A stretch of DNA of 64,000 nt from JAWSVE01 sp033852115 (GTDB taxonomy: Bacteria > Pseudomonadota > Gammaproteobacteria > Pseudomonadales > Cellvibrionaceae), in assembly GCA_033852115.1 (NCBI GenBank), contig JAWSVE010000008.1:558001-622000 (forward strand), read 5' to 3'. Of the stretch, positions 25,704 to 34,903 are shown piece after piece. A program made the position numbers and the translations under genes. Below the pieces are notes generated by a model, which saw nothing but the letters and a program-made list of their open reading frames with translations, made no database searches and was not told where the DNA came from. The stretch's first letter is position 1. The number at the start of each line of letters is the position of its first letter.

Positions 25704-26669
25704 TTACCGGTCTTGGTTTGAATCCGGGGGTTGATAACCCATGATTTTGGGAACCTGGTTTATATCCCAGTTGTGAATTGCCCAGCTCAACAATTCGCTT
25801 GGCTCAGCTCCTCGCAGCGTTGTAGGAGGCATCTGCCTGAGAAAGGAGAGTGCTTGCCACAAATTTTCTGATGGTTGGGCATCGTTGAGTGGTGACGCGT
25901 GATGTTGCTTACTCAGTTTTTGCCCCAGTGCATTTAAAGCGACTGGGCAATGCCCGAACCGTGGAGCCGTTGCTCCCAACAATTGGAACAGCAGCTTTTG
26001 CGGTCCTGTAGACTCGAGTAGGTCAGAGCCCCGAATAACGTGGGTAATACCTTGATAGATATCGTCCACTACAACAGCGAGTTGATAAGCGTATAAGCCG
26101 TCCTTGCGTTTGATAATAAAATCGCCCATTTCGGCAGCAACATCCTGCTGTTGGGGGCCAAAAACCAGGTCGTCATATATTTGTATGTGAGAGGCTTGAA
26201 CGCTTGCTGGAAAGTCGTGGCTCAATAGTCGCCAGGCAACTGGCTCATCCTGTCGAATAGGTGTATCGGGGGTGCGACACGTGCCTGGGTAAATGCCGCC
26301 AAGTGCGGCAATGGCTTTTCGGGTGCAGCGACATGGGAATGTAACACCCATGTCGGATAACAGTGTTAAGGCTTCCCGATAGGCATCCTGGCGTTGGCTT
26401 TGCCAGAGGATTTCACCGTCCCAGTGAAGCTTGTGCGTTTCAAGACTTTTGACAATAGCGTCTGCTGACCCAGCAACCTCTCTAGGGGGGTCGAGATCTT
26501 CCACTCTTAAGAGCCATTGGCCCTGGTGGTGTCGCGCATCAAGATAACTGGCTAAGGCAGAGACGAGCGAACCGAAATGCAATGGTCCCGAAGGTGAGGG
26601 GGCAAATCGCCCAACATACGGAGTAATGTTCGCAATGGAGACGGCTGGGGAGGTCACAGCTAGGCGCAC
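25704..26669 (-). CDS. gluQ: glutamyl-Q tRNA(Asp) synthetase
   Basis: A 321-residue truncated GluRS-like enzyme without an anticodon-binding domain. It has GRFAPSPSGPLHFGSLVSAL (HIGH region), a zinc site made from CRC and a later YPGTC, and KLSKQHHASPL (KMSKS region). It attaches glutamate to the queuosine of tRNA-Asp. The start is taken at GTG 26669; upstream spacing to a GGAG is too short to be convincing, so the start is uncertain. It follows dksA by 49 bp, a widely conserved pair. Confidence 0.93.
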   Translation of the reverse strand: MRLAVTSPAVSIANITPYVGRFAPSPSGPLHFGSLVSALASYLDARHHQGQWLLRVEDLDPPREVAGSADAIVKSLETHKLHWDGEILWQSQRQDAYREALTLLSDMGVTFPCRCTRKAIAALGGIYPGTCRTPDTPIRQDEPVAWRLLSHDFPASVQASHIQIYDDLVFGPQQQDVAAEMGDFIIKRKDGLYAYQLAVVVDDIYQGITHVIRGSDLLESTGPQKLLFQLLGATAPRFGHCPVALNALGQKLSKQHHASPLNDAQPSENLWQALSFLRQMPPTTLRGAEPSELLSWAIHNWDINQVPKIMGYQPPDSNQDR

Positions 26670-26718
26670 TCCGGCGAGTGGGCCCAGCTGTGTTTAGCAG
26701 CGCAAGACAGCAAGATAA

Positions 26719-27162
26719 TTAACCGCTGATTTGCTTCTCTTTGATTTCGTCTAAGGTTTTGCAGTCCACGCACAGCGTCGCTGTAGGACGTGCTTCGAGA
26801 CGACGAATACCTATCTCGACGCCGCAGGTATCGCAAAAACCATAGTCATCGTTATCAATGAGCTCCAGAGTGGAGTCAATTTTTTTGATCAGCTTGCGCT
26901 CACGATCGCGAGTGCGAAGCTCTAAGCTGAAGGCTTCTTCTTGGCTTGCACGATCGGCGGGGTCTGGTGGATTGGATGCTTCATCCTTCATGTGGCTCAT
27001 GGTTCGATCCACTTCTTCCATCAATTCCCTTTTCCATGCCAGTAAGAGCGCACGGAAATGATCACGCTGAGCTTCGTTCATGTACTCTTCACCCTTTTTC
27101 TCTTTATAGGGTGAAAAACCGTGCATGCTGAAGCTTTCAATCTTAGCTGAAGTTTTAGGCAT
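26719..27162 (-). CDS. dksA: RNA polymerase-binding regulator DksA
   Basis: A 147-residue protein. A coiled-coil with the tip motif DPADRAS (DxxDxA) at about residues 68-74 enters the RNA polymerase secondary channel. The C-terminal zinc finger is CDTCGVEIG followed by CVDC. It works with ppGpp to tune rRNA and amino-acid promoters. The length fits E. coli DksA (151). It is first of the dksA-gluQ pair. Confidence 0.95.
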   Translation of the reverse strand: MPKTSAKIESFSMHGFSPYKEKKGEEYMNEAQRDHFRALLLAWKRELMEEVDRTMSHMKDEASNPPDPADRASQEEAFSLELRTRDRERKLIKKIDSTLELIDNDDYGFCDTCGVEIGIRRLEARPTATLCVDCKTLDEIKEKQISG

Positions 27163-27408
27163 CGTTATGGCCTCTTTTCAACACAACATATCCATCGTAA
27201 AGGGCTACCTTTTGTCCCGCAGAGCGGTACTGGGGGGGGCCCCGTTTTTTGAACCGTGCAACCTACCAGAACTCAACAAGCTGCGCCAGCAATTTTTGAT
27301 AGTAGGGGCCCTTCAGGGCCGGCTCTTAGGTATACGGCGTCATTTAAAGATCCATAGTATGATGTTTCCTTGTTCAGCAAAATTAACCTACAAGTTTAGC
27401 CAGATGTT

Positions 27409-28134
27409 ATGAAGTTTAATCCTCCGCTTATTAAGGGGCGATTTGTGCGCCGCTATAAACGCTTTTTCGCCGATGTGGAGTTGGAATCCGGAGAAACGGT
27501 GACAGCTCACTGCCCAAATACGGGATCAATGAAAAACTGTTTAGTAGAAGGTTCTCCCTGTTGGATATCCAAGTCCGATAACCCTAAGCGCAAACTTGCT
27601 TACACTTGGGAGATAGCCACCGTTCCGGGTAGAAAAAAAGCGGGAGTAAATACCGGTAGGGCCAACGCATTGGTGGAAGAGGCCATTAAAAATGGGGTCA
27701 TTGAAGAGCTTCAAGGCTATAGCGAAATCCGGAGAGAGGTGCCTTATGGTGCAGAACGCAGTCGAATTGATTTTTTTTTGGCGGGGCACGCTAAGCAAAA
27801 AGACTGCTATGTCGAAGTGAAAAACGTTACCTTGGCACTCAGTAAGGGTGTCGGTGCTTTTCCGGACTCAATAAGTGAACGTGGTCAAAAGCACCTACGC
27901 GAATTAATGTCGCAAGTGGACAAGGGATATCGCGCGGTGCTGCTTTTTTGTGTCCAGCATACGGGCATTGAGCATGTCGTGCCGGCAGATGACATTGATG
28001 TTCGTTATGGAGAGTTGTTGAGAGAAGCCCTTTATCTAGGCGTGGAGGTGCTGGCGTATCGAGCGGCATTAACCGCTCGCGAAATAGCTATTAAAGAACG
28101 AATCGCTTTTAGTGCGCCTGAACTCTATGAATGA
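27409..28134 (+). CDS. sfsA: SfsA-family protein
   Basis: A 241-residue protein of the SfsA family (sugar fermentation stimulation). It shows GRFVRRYKRFFADVELESGE, CPNTGSMKNCL, then RSRIDFFLAG and CYVEVKNVTL. The last two carry the acidic PD-(D/E)xK-like residues of this nuclease-fold family. The biochemical role remains unclear. It is placed head to head with dksA across about 250 bp and converges with the Rieske gene, with 14 bp between their stops. Confidence 0.92.
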   Translation: MKFNPPLIKGRFVRRYKRFFADVELESGETVTAHCPNTGSMKNCLVEGSPCWISKSDNPKRKLAYTWEIATVPGRKKAGVNTGRANALVEEAIKNGVIEELQGYSEIRREVPYGAERSRIDFFLAGHAKQKDCYVEVKNVTLALSKGVGAFPDSISERGQKHLRELMSQVDKGYRAVLLFCVQHTGIEHVVPADDIDVRYGELLREALYLGVEVLAYRAALTAREIAIKERIAFSAPELYE

Positions 28135-28148
28135 GCTACCAAGTGATT

Positions 28149-28499
28149 CTAGAGTTGCGCTAAAACAGAACTGGCAACACTGATTTTTCCATTAATAATT
28201 TCGACAGGAACAGACTCCAAGCTACGTCCGGGGCAAGGACCTGCGACACAGAGACCCGAATCAATTGTAAACAACGCGCCGTGACTTGTGCACTGAATCA
28301 ACTCATTGTCCTTGTCGAGGAAGCGATCTGGTGTCCAGTTTAATGGCAGTTGCACATGCGGGCAGCGGTTAACGTAAACGTAAACTTGCTGTCGTTTTTT
28401 GACGGCGAAAAGTTCTTTACCCTCTATGCTAATACTTTTGCTGCCTGGATCGGCTATTTCATGAAGATAGCATAACGTTTTTAATCCAAAGTCACTCAT
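28149..28499 (-). CDS. Rieske [2Fe-2S] ferredoxin
   Basis: A 116-residue single-domain Rieske protein with the cluster motifs CPHVQLPL (CxH) and CTSHGALF (CxxH) about 20 residues apart. It is soluble and cytoplasmic, with no signal peptide, and fits an electron-transfer or redox-sensing component. It lies about 110 bp downstream of the cNMP-binding protein gene on the same strand. No oxygenase gene is near, so its partner is unknown. Confidence 0.85.
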   Translation of the reverse strand: MSDFGLKTLCYLHEIADPGSKSISIEGKELFAVKKRQQVYVYVNRCPHVQLPLNWTPDRFLDKDNELIQCTSHGALFTIDSGLCVAGPCPGRSLESVPVEIINGKISVASSVLAQL

Positions 28500-28609
28500 T
28501 GGTTTGACTCGCTCGAATTGGATGGGGGTACGTTAGCCTATAAGTCTTCGGTGTACAAACAGAGGGCGGTCCTGTCTGGTGGTCAACGGTCGTGACTTTA
28601 ATCGTGGCT

Positions 28610-29392
28610 TTATTGGAGCGAGCGAACTTGGCGATTGAGTTGATTAATTTTTTCAGCCATCTCTTCCACAAGATTAACAGCGACTTTAGGGTGGTGGGCA
28701 ACGAGGTCCAGGAATTCGTCTTTTCTCACGGCAAGCACACTGCAAGCGCTGGTGGCAATTACTGACGCATTGCGACGTTGTCCGGTAAAAACGGCCATCG
28801 CGCCAAAAATTTCTTCAGCTTTAATCTCACCGACTTTAATCTCATCGTGGATTGCGTCAGCGCTACCTTCGAGTAGTGTGTATACGCATTCAGCTTCTTC
28901 TCCCTGCGCGATGATCGTATCGCCTTCCTCAAAGTGTAAAAAACCGGTAGCTGGCTGATAAAGCCCAGGGGTTTCCACCGCTAATGCTTGGCGGTAGTAA
29001 CTTGCTTGGCTTATCAGCAGTAATGTCCAGTGTTTTTGTAAAGTCTCCGAGCTGTTAACGTGAGCCATTAACTGATCGCGAGTATAGGGAATTAATTCGA
29101 CAGGTGAGTCGGCGCTATAGGGACCTTCTTCTAGTTTGAGAGACTTTGCGAAACCTAATAGGTCACCAGGTTGCGCGCGAAATACAACCTTGCCGCCAAA
29201 CTCGTAGTCTAAGAGACCTTCTTTGAGGACAAAAATTCTGGTATTCGGTTGGCCGTCAAAAAGATCCTGAACACTGCTCATTGCAATAGGGTCTCCGTCA
29301 CTCGGAAGACCTTCCAGAATGTGTTTGGTGAGGCTGCAAATGCGTTTGGCGAGCTCATCGAGCTCGGGAAGATGTTTTTCGGGTAACTGCAT
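28610..29392 (-). CDS. cyclic-nucleotide-binding-domain protein without DNA-binding domain
   Basis: A 260-residue protein made of two cupin-like CNB domains. The first (about residues 30-135) is divergent. The second (about 150-245) has the phosphate-binding-cassette-like GEIKAEEIFGAMAVFTGQRR. There is no helix-turn-helix; the C-terminus is a short coiled-coil (VEEMAEKINQLNRQVRSL). It may sense cAMP or another nucleotide and act on a protein partner. The ligand is unknown; the expected FGExAL is partly changed (FGAMAV). Confidence 0.75.
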   Translation of the reverse strand: MQLPEKHLPELDELAKRICSLTKHILEGLPSDGDPIAMSSVQDLFDGQPNTRIFVLKEGLLDYEFGGKVVFRAQPGDLLGFAKSLKLEEGPYSADSPVELIPYTRDQLMAHVNSSETLQKHWTLLLISQASYYRQALAVETPGLYQPATGFLHFEEGDTIIAQGEEAECVYTLLEGSADAIHDEIKVGEIKAEEIFGAMAVFTGQRRNASVIATSACSVLAVRKDEFLDLVAHHPKVAVNLVEEMAEKINQLNRQVRSLQ

Positions 29393-29539
29393 ATCGACTA
29401 TAAACTCTTAGGACAGGCGATATTCTATGAAGAAAAATACCCTAACCCAACGTCGTAACGATAGCTGGTTGTGACCGATGGACTTATGGTATTGAGGTGG
29501 AAAATCAGGAAAAATCTGAGAACATGGTCACAACATTGG

Positions 29540-29566
29540 GGGGCTGAGTGAATTCATGACAGCCCC
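29540..29566. terminator. hairpin downstream of the TfoX-C gene
   Basis: GGGGCTG at 29540-29546 pairs with CAGCCCC at 29560-29566 around a loop with the palindrome TGAATTCA. No T-run follows on either strand, so termination activity is doubtful. Confidence 0.3.
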
Positions 29567-29591
29567 AGATTGATATGTGATTACAGTTTGT

Positions 29592-29927
29592 TTAGCTTAC
29601 AGAAAAGTCTTCTGCTTCAGCTTCTTCGACTAAGCGTTCTTTTAAATCAGGTTCGAGCGCTTTCCAGTGAATATCCAAGAGAGCGCCCTCTAAGGCGTAG
29701 AGCATTACTTTGGATACATTGATGCCGCGGGCTTTAATCCGCCGATACGCCTGGACCGACCCCATGCTTTTTAAATCGTCATAGGTGCTGACGCCAATAG
29801 CGCGTAGGATATTGACCGAGGCAGCGCCTAGGTTTTTGAGTTCTATTAGTTCTTTTGCGTGCTCAACCAAAACTACGAGGGCCCCCACAAAATTAAGTGC
29901 TTTAAAATTATTAGTATCTGCGTTCAC
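29592..29927 (-). CDS. TfoX/Sxy C-terminal-domain protein
   Basis: A 111-residue protein containing only the C-terminal domain of the competence regulator TfoX/Sxy. LKNLGAASVNILRAIGVSTY and GSVQAYRRIKARG are helix-hairpin-helix-like, followed by SKVMLYALEGALLDIHW. The N-terminal domain is absent. Such stand-alone proteins are common and uncharacterised; a role in competence cannot be assumed. Confidence 0.8.
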   Translation of the reverse strand: MNADTNNFKALNFVGALVVLVEHAKELIELKNLGAASVNILRAIGVSTYDDLKSMGSVQAYRRIKARGINVSKVMLYALEGALLDIHWKALEPDLKERLVEEAEAEDFSVS

Positions 29928-30156
29928 CTGATTGAAAAATTAGAGGTGATAGCATATTAGTAAGCACGATATATATAATACTTCACGGCTTTATATAGCT
30001 GAGGGTTATAATACAGGTTTGGTTTCACTCTGCAATTTGTTTTCAGCACTTTTTGAACCTGTATTTCGCATTTTGGATATGAATAATTGCGGGTCGTAAT
30101 TGAGGGATCAAAAATTCGACTCGACGTTTTAACGCGCAACAAATTAAGCGACACAA

Positions 30157-30849
30157 ATGATGATCAAAATGACAAGGCAAATTCTCTTCGGTTTTGATCA
30201 CTCGCATTTGTGTGTCGTACCCGGATCGTCGGCTTGGTTGCATAAAGACGTCATCGCTCCATTGAGTGCGTTGTGCGCAAAAGCGAGTGAAGCAGGTTTC
30301 GACCTGGTGGTTGCCAGCGGATTTCGAAGCGTTGAAAAACAAACAGACATTTGGAATGGGAAAGTAAGAGGAGAGCGGCCAGTTCTCAACAGTGATGGTC
30401 AGCCAATCGACACACGAAAACTAACAGACTGGGAATTATTGCAAGCGATTTTGCGCTGGTCCGCGTTACCTGGGGCTTCTCGGCACCACTGGGGAACGGA
30501 TTTTGATATCTACGATAAACGTTGTTTGCCTGCAGGCTACCGGCTTCAGCTCACCGTAGAGGAATGCGAGCCGGGAGGTGTCTTTGCAGCTTTTTACGAG
30601 TGGTTTAGTCCGTTAATTGATAGTGATCAGGCAAATGGTTTTTTTCGCCCTTATGCGATTGATTACGGTGGTGTAAGTCGTGAACCTTGGCATTTAAGTT
30701 ATCGCCCGTTGGCAGATGAATTTTGTGCGGCACTCTCAATCGATGCACTAGCTGAAATAGTTGAGCAGAGTGAAATGTTGTATAAGGATCTCGTACTAAA
30801 AAAACTCCCCGAGATTTATCAGTGTTACGTATTAAATCGGCCTTCGTGA
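30157..30849 (+). CDS. M15-family D-Ala-D-Ala carboxypeptidase-like protein
   Basis: A 230-residue protein with the M15B/VanY fold. Zinc ligands are in SRHHWGTDFDIYD (HxxxxxxD) and EPWHLSY (H), and GFRSVEKQTDIW precedes them. The family trims peptidoglycan stem peptides. No signal peptide is visible: the N-terminus is MMIKMTRQILFGFDHSHL, so it may be cytoplasmic or exported by another route. The start could be any of the Met at residues 1, 2 or 5. The HAD phosphatase gene follows after 37 bp. Confidence 0.85.
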   Translation: MMIKMTRQILFGFDHSHLCVVPGSSAWLHKDVIAPLSALCAKASEAGFDLVVASGFRSVEKQTDIWNGKVRGERPVLNSDGQPIDTRKLTDWELLQAILRWSALPGASRHHWGTDFDIYDKRCLPAGYRLQLTVEECEPGGVFAAFYEWFSPLIDSDQANGFFRPYAIDYGGVSREPWHLSYRPLADEFCAALSIDALAEIVEQSEMLYKDLVLKKLPEIYQCYVLNRPS

Positions 30850-30886
30850 ATGACATAAAAAACCTAAAAAGAGTTCTCCAGTTAAA

Positions 30887-31546
30887 ATGTTAGTGATATT
30901 TGATTGCGATGGTGTGTTGGTTGATAGCGAACAGATTGCCAATGAAACTATGCAGACGCACTTGGCAAAATATGGATTACTTTTATCGATTCGAGATATT
31001 AATAATGCTTTTCGCGGTCTCTCGTTGGAATCGGTAATCGATAAAATAATCCACGAATTTGGAGTTTCGATACCCGAAAACTTCCTCAATCAATTACAAA
31101 AAAATACCTTTGATTCTTTCCGCGAACGGTTACAGCCAATAGACGGTGTCGAGGCTGTGTTGCAACGCTTGGTTCAGCAGAAGGTGCCGATCTGCGTCGC
31201 GTCCAGCGGTAGTCATGATAAGTTGAGTTTGACCTTGGGTATCACAGGGCTTGATAGGTATTTTGATGGCTTCATCTATAGTGCCGCTGATGTTCATCGA
31301 GGGAAGCCCGCTCCGGACTTATTTTTGTATGCGGCACGGCAAATGGGGGTGACCCCAAGTGACGCTGTGGTTATTGAGGATTCTGTCGCGGGTATCAATG
31401 CGGCAAAATCCGCTGGTATGCAAGTGTTTGCTTACTGTGAGCCGTCTTTGTCGCCGGGAGATATCGAGGCGCGCCTTGGTGCTGGGGCGCAGTGCTTTTT
31501 CTCCATGGCCAATTTGCCCCACTACCTAGACGAAGTCTTGGTCTAA
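30887..31546 (+). CDS. HAD-superfamily sugar-phosphatase-like hydrolase
   Basis: A 219-residue HAD subfamily IA enzyme. The nucleophile motif is FDCDGVLVDSE, motif II is CVASSG, and the Lys and acidic motif III are GKPAPDLF and VVIEDSVAGI. It resembles YieH/YcjU-type phosphatases acting on sugar phosphates. The substrate is not identified. It probably shares a transcript with the upstream peptidase gene. Confidence 0.85.
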   Translation: MLVIFDCDGVLVDSEQIANETMQTHLAKYGLLLSIRDINNAFRGLSLESVIDKIIHEFGVSIPENFLNQLQKNTFDSFRERLQPIDGVEAVLQRLVQQKVPICVASSGSHDKLSLTLGITGLDRYFDGFIYSAADVHRGKPAPDLFLYAARQMGVTPSDAVVIEDSVAGINAAKSAGMQVFAYCEPSLSPGDIEARLGAGAQCFFSMANLPHYLDEVLV

Positions 31547-31660
31547 CAATGCCGGCCTCCCCAGAAGGCGAGGCAAGGGCCTGACTTATGCGCTAGCCTC
31601 CAACTCAATCCTGCAATTACCAGCTTATACAAAATTTACTAACACTATGCCTTGGAAATT

Positions 31661-31691
31661 GTCTTATAATAAGCATTGCTTATTATAAGAC
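31661..31691. promoter_or_regulatory. 31-bp perfect palindrome, likely MarR operator over promoter
   Basis: GTCTTATAATAAGCA (31661-31675) and its exact reverse complement (31677-31691) flank a single T. A TATAAT lies inside each arm. It ends 66 bp before the marR-like start. MarR proteins commonly bind such AT-rich palindromes over their own promoter, so autoregulation of the marR-emrAB operon is likely. Confidence 0.75.
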
Positions 31692-31756
31692 AGTGATGCA
31701 TATTTCAGTTTGGCATCACCTGTTAGCCCTCTAGCAATTGAATTGGAAATGACAAT

Positions 31757-32191
31757 ATGAGTGTTTTCGAAGAACCCGGACTCGGGTTTTTAATTACCGA
31801 CATTGCGCGCTTACTCCGTAAGGTGTTTCAGCGCAGCATGGTTGGTAGTGAGCTGACGTTGGCGCAGTCTCGCGCGTTGGTGTATGTCGCACGAAACCCA
31901 GGGATTCGTCAGGTTGAGCTCGCTGATCGTTTAGAGGTTCAGCCAATCACCCTTGCACGACTGATTGATCAACTACAAAAGTTAGAGTTGGTTGAGCGCC
32001 GTCCAGATCCCAATGATCGCCGGGCTCATAAGCTATATCCCCTCGAAAAAGCCACTTATCACCTGCAAAAAATAGAAGAGGTCATTATCGAGGTCCGGAA
32101 AGAGGCCTTTGCTGGGCTTTCCGAGGAAGAAAAACAAATTATGCTCAAAGCCGTTAATCAAATAAAAGATAACTTATCAAAAAGCGTTTAG
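31757..32191 (+). CDS. MarR-family transcriptional regulator
   Basis: A 144-residue winged-helix regulator with LTLAQSRALVYVARNPGIRQ, then VELADRLEVQPITLARLIDQ as the recognition region. The wing is VERRPDPNDRRAHKLYPL, the DxRxK/R-type motif of MarR. It is the first gene of an operon with emrA- and emrB-like genes (next start 3 bp after the stop). It presumably represses that operon through the palindrome upstream and releases it on binding a toxic ligand. Confidence 0.9.
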   Translation: MSVFEEPGLGFLITDIARLLRKVFQRSMVGSELTLAQSRALVYVARNPGIRQVELADRLEVQPITLARLIDQLQKLELVERRPDPNDRRAHKLYPLEKATYHLQKIEEVIIEVRKEAFAGLSEEEKQIMLKAVNQIKDNLSKSV

Positions 32192-32194
32192 CGA

Positions 32195-33253
32195 ATGAGT
32201 GATACTGCGATGTCTGTTAAAACTGTCACCCAAAATCAACTAAAGCGCTTTGTGTTTATGGTCGTTGTGCCTTTGGGTGTGCTCGTCATGTGCCTTATGA
32301 TCTACCTTAACGGAGGGCGTTATGTTGAAACGGACAATGCCTACATTAAGGCTGATATTGTGCCTATTAGTGCTCGAGTGGCGGGTACGATTGATTACGT
32401 GAATGTCATAGAAAACCAAACCGTCGCCCGGGGAGACTTGCTTTTTCGAATTGATAATACGCCTTTTCGTGTTCAAGTTGACAAAGCGCAGGCGCGTCTA
32501 GGTGAAGTTGAAGCGACATTGAATGCGCTGCGCAGTAAGTATCTTGAACAGCAAGTGAAGCTCGATGTTGAGAAAGAAAATTTAGCGTTCAACGAGCGCG
32601 AATTAAATAGACAGCGAGATTTAAAAGGCAAAAATTTTGTCTCAGAATCAGTGATGGATGATTTAGAGCATGCGGTAAAAACATCGAAACAAAACTTGGC
32701 GATTATGCGTCACGATATAGATCAAATCGAAGCGGAGCTTGGTGGTAAGACCCGCGGCTCTTTAACGGATCATCCCTCCTATCAACTCGCTTTGGCTGAC
32801 TTGCGCCATGCGGAATATGAATTAGCCCACACCGAAGTGCGTGCCCCCTTGGCGGGTGTGGTCAGTAACATTCCAAAGCTGGGGCAATTTGTGCGTGAGG
32901 GTATTAATGCGGCCGCGCTGGTGGCGCATGCCAATATATGGATCGAGGCTAACTTCCCTGAAACCGATTTGACGCATGTTCAAGTTGGCCAAGCGGTGAC
33001 GTTTACTGTGGACAGCTACCCAGATATCACCTGGAAAGGTGAGGTAGAAAGTATTAGTCCAGCTACTGGCGCTGAGTTCGCTATTTTACCGCCGCAAAAC
33101 GCCACGGGTAATTGGGTGAAGATAGCGCAGCGCGTGCCTGTAAGAGTAAGAATACATTTCACCCAAGATTCACCACCGCTGAGAGTTGGCTTGAGTGCTG
33201 TTGTCGATATTGATACAGGGCACGTGCGTAAATTGCTCGGCGTTTCCTTGTAA
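32195..33253 (+). CDS. EmrA-type membrane-fusion protein
   Basis: A 352-residue HlyD-family adaptor. One N-terminal membrane helix (about residues 17-37) is followed by YVETDNAYIKADIVPISARVAG, which is the start of the lipoyl/barrel region. A coiled-coil hairpin follows (about residues 95-190), then AELAHTEVRAPL-like YELAHTEVRAPLAGVVSN. It links an inner-membrane pump to an outer-membrane channel. It pairs with the adjacent EmrB-like pump; no TolC gene is in the window. Confidence 0.9.
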   Translation: MSDTAMSVKTVTQNQLKRFVFMVVVPLGVLVMCLMIYLNGGRYVETDNAYIKADIVPISARVAGTIDYVNVIENQTVARGDLLFRIDNTPFRVQVDKAQARLGEVEATLNALRSKYLEQQVKLDVEKENLAFNERELNRQRDLKGKNFVSESVMDDLEHAVKTSKQNLAIMRHDIDQIEAELGGKTRGSLTDHPSYQLALADLRHAEYELAHTEVRAPLAGVVSNIPKLGQFVREGINAAALVAHANIWIEANFPETDLTHVQVGQAVTFTVDSYPDITWKGEVESISPATGAEFAILPPQNATGNWVKIAQRVPVRVRIHFTQDSPPLRVGLSAVVDIDTGHVRKLLGVSL

Positions 33254-33278
33254 GTTTTATCCCAGTTGAAGCGTAACG

Positions 33279-34796
33279 ATGGACGCACCTGAAGCTACAG
33301 CATTATCCGGTCGCCAGCGTGGGCTTATCACGTTGTCGGTCATGTTGGCGACCATCATGCAGGCGATCGATACAACTATCGCTAATGTGGCGCTACCGCA
33401 TATGCAGGGCTCAATGGGGGTGTTTCAAGATCAAATTGCCTGGGTGCTAACGTCCTATGTATTGGCTGCGGCAATTTTTATTCCGCTGACAGGGTTTCTC
33501 GCCGCACGCTTGGGGCGTCGGCGTTTGTTTTTAATTTGTGTAGTCGGTTTTACGCTCGCCTCGATGCTTTGTGGCGCAGCGCAAGATATCTATCAAATCG
33601 TTCTGTTCCGTTTCGTGCAAGGTGTTTTTGGTGCGCCATTAGTGCCGCTGTCCCAGGCCGTTATGCTAGATACCTATCCACGAGAAAAACATGGCTCCGC
33701 CATGGCGATGTGGGGTATGGGCGTTATGCTAGGGCCGGTCATCGGCCCAACACTCGGAGGCTGGTTAACGGAATACTATTCTTGGCGATGGGTGTTTTAT
33801 ATTAATTTACCGATCGGCATATTTACCGTCATCGGCTTGATGAGTTTTTTACCTGAGACCGCAGTAGATAAACACCGGCGATTCGATTACTTAGGCTTTT
33901 TCTTATTAGCCATTAGCGTTGGTGCCATGCAGATGATGCTGGACCGAGGAGAATCCTTGGATTGGTTTAATAGTCTTGAGGTTGTCATTGAGGCGATCAT
34001 TGCGGCTGTCTTTTTTTATCTTTTTGTTGTTCACATCTATACCAACGAGCGGCCATTTATCGATCCAAGTATCTTTAAAGACAGAAATTTCGTTGTCGGA
34101 ATGTCATTTATGTTTTTGATCGGGATTATTTTGCTCGCTGTGCTGGCACTACTGCCGCCGTTAATGCAGGGGTTGCTGGGTTATCCTGTGTTAACAGTGG
34201 GGAATCTGCTAGCCCCTCGGGGTGCAGGTACGATGATCAGTATGTTAATTGCTGGGCGTTTAGTGACAAAGATGGATCCGCGGATCATGGTTTGTGCGGG
34301 TTTGTTGTTGGTGGCGCACTCGCTTTGGGAAATGACGCAATTTAGTGATCAGGTAAGTGGAAAATTTATTCTCGTATCCGGTTTTGTGCAGGGGATTGGG
34401 CTGGGGTTGATATTTGTGCCGCTCTCGACATTGACCTTTGCAACGCTCGGCGCACAATGGCGAATTGAAGCTACACCGTTGTATAACTTGGTGCGTAATT
34501 TAGGTAGCAGCGTGGGCGTGTCGATGGCTGTAACCTTGCTGGCGCAAAACACACAGGCTAATCACGGAGCCTTTGTAGAGTACCTCTCGACCAATAGAAT
34601 TGGTTTGCAGCAGGCAATCGACCTTGGTCGAATAGACATCGAGAGTGTTCGTGGGTTATCTCTGATTAATCTTGAGGTGTATCGTCAATCACAGTTTCTT
34701 GCTTACCTTCAGGATTTTCGTTTAATGATGTGGATGACGCTGGCAGCGATCCCTTTGTTACTAGTGTTACGAGTCCCTGAGGAAGCTGTGCCTTAG
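33279..34796 (+). CDS. EmrB-type DHA2 major-facilitator multidrug transporter
   Basis: A 505-residue protein with about 14 membrane helices. Early motif D1 is MQAIDTTIANVALPHM, and motif A is LAARLGRRRLFL. Motif C is GMGVMLGPVIGPTLGGWL. DHA2 antiporters use the proton gradient to expel drugs and fatty-acid-like compounds. It is the last gene of the marR-emrA-emrB operon, 25 bp after emrA. Confidence 0.92.
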   Translation: MDAPEATALSGRQRGLITLSVMLATIMQAIDTTIANVALPHMQGSMGVFQDQIAWVLTSYVLAAAIFIPLTGFLAARLGRRRLFLICVVGFTLASMLCGAAQDIYQIVLFRFVQGVFGAPLVPLSQAVMLDTYPREKHGSAMAMWGMGVMLGPVIGPTLGGWLTEYYSWRWVFYINLPIGIFTVIGLMSFLPETAVDKHRRFDYLGFFLLAISVGAMQMMLDRGESLDWFNSLEVVIEAIIAAVFFYLFVVHIYTNERPFIDPSIFKDRNFVVGMSFMFLIGIILLAVLALLPPLMQGLLGYPVLTVGNLLAPRGAGTMISMLIAGRLVTKMDPRIMVCAGLLLVAHSLWEMTQFSDQVSGKFILVSGFVQGIGLGLIFVPLSTLTFATLGAQWRIEATPLYNLVRNLGSSVGVSMAVTLLAQNTQANHGAFVEYLSTNRIGLQQAIDLGRIDIESVRGLSLINLEVYRQSQFLAYLQDFRLMMWMTLAAIPLLLVLRVPEEAVP

Positions 34797-34903
34797 TTTG
34801 TGTGGAGCGAAAACTTAGACAGATCCGGTGCCATTGATTGTCAGTTGCCTAACCCTTGTGGCACTCTATGCCTTTAGTTTCGCCGGCACCAAGGTAAAAA
34901 ACG

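Noticed and set aside
27125..27412. 95-codon plus-strand frame between dksA and sfsA
   Set aside because: It overlaps the dksA start and the sfsA promoter region and shows no protein-like pattern.
28492..28701. 69-codon minus-strand frame between the CNB and Rieske genes
   Set aside because: Half of it lies inside the CNB gene; no start signal or family resemblance.
34851..34874. TGGCAC near a GC upstream of cysE, resembling a sigma-54 promoter
   Set aside because: GG and GC are only 8 bp apart instead of 10.
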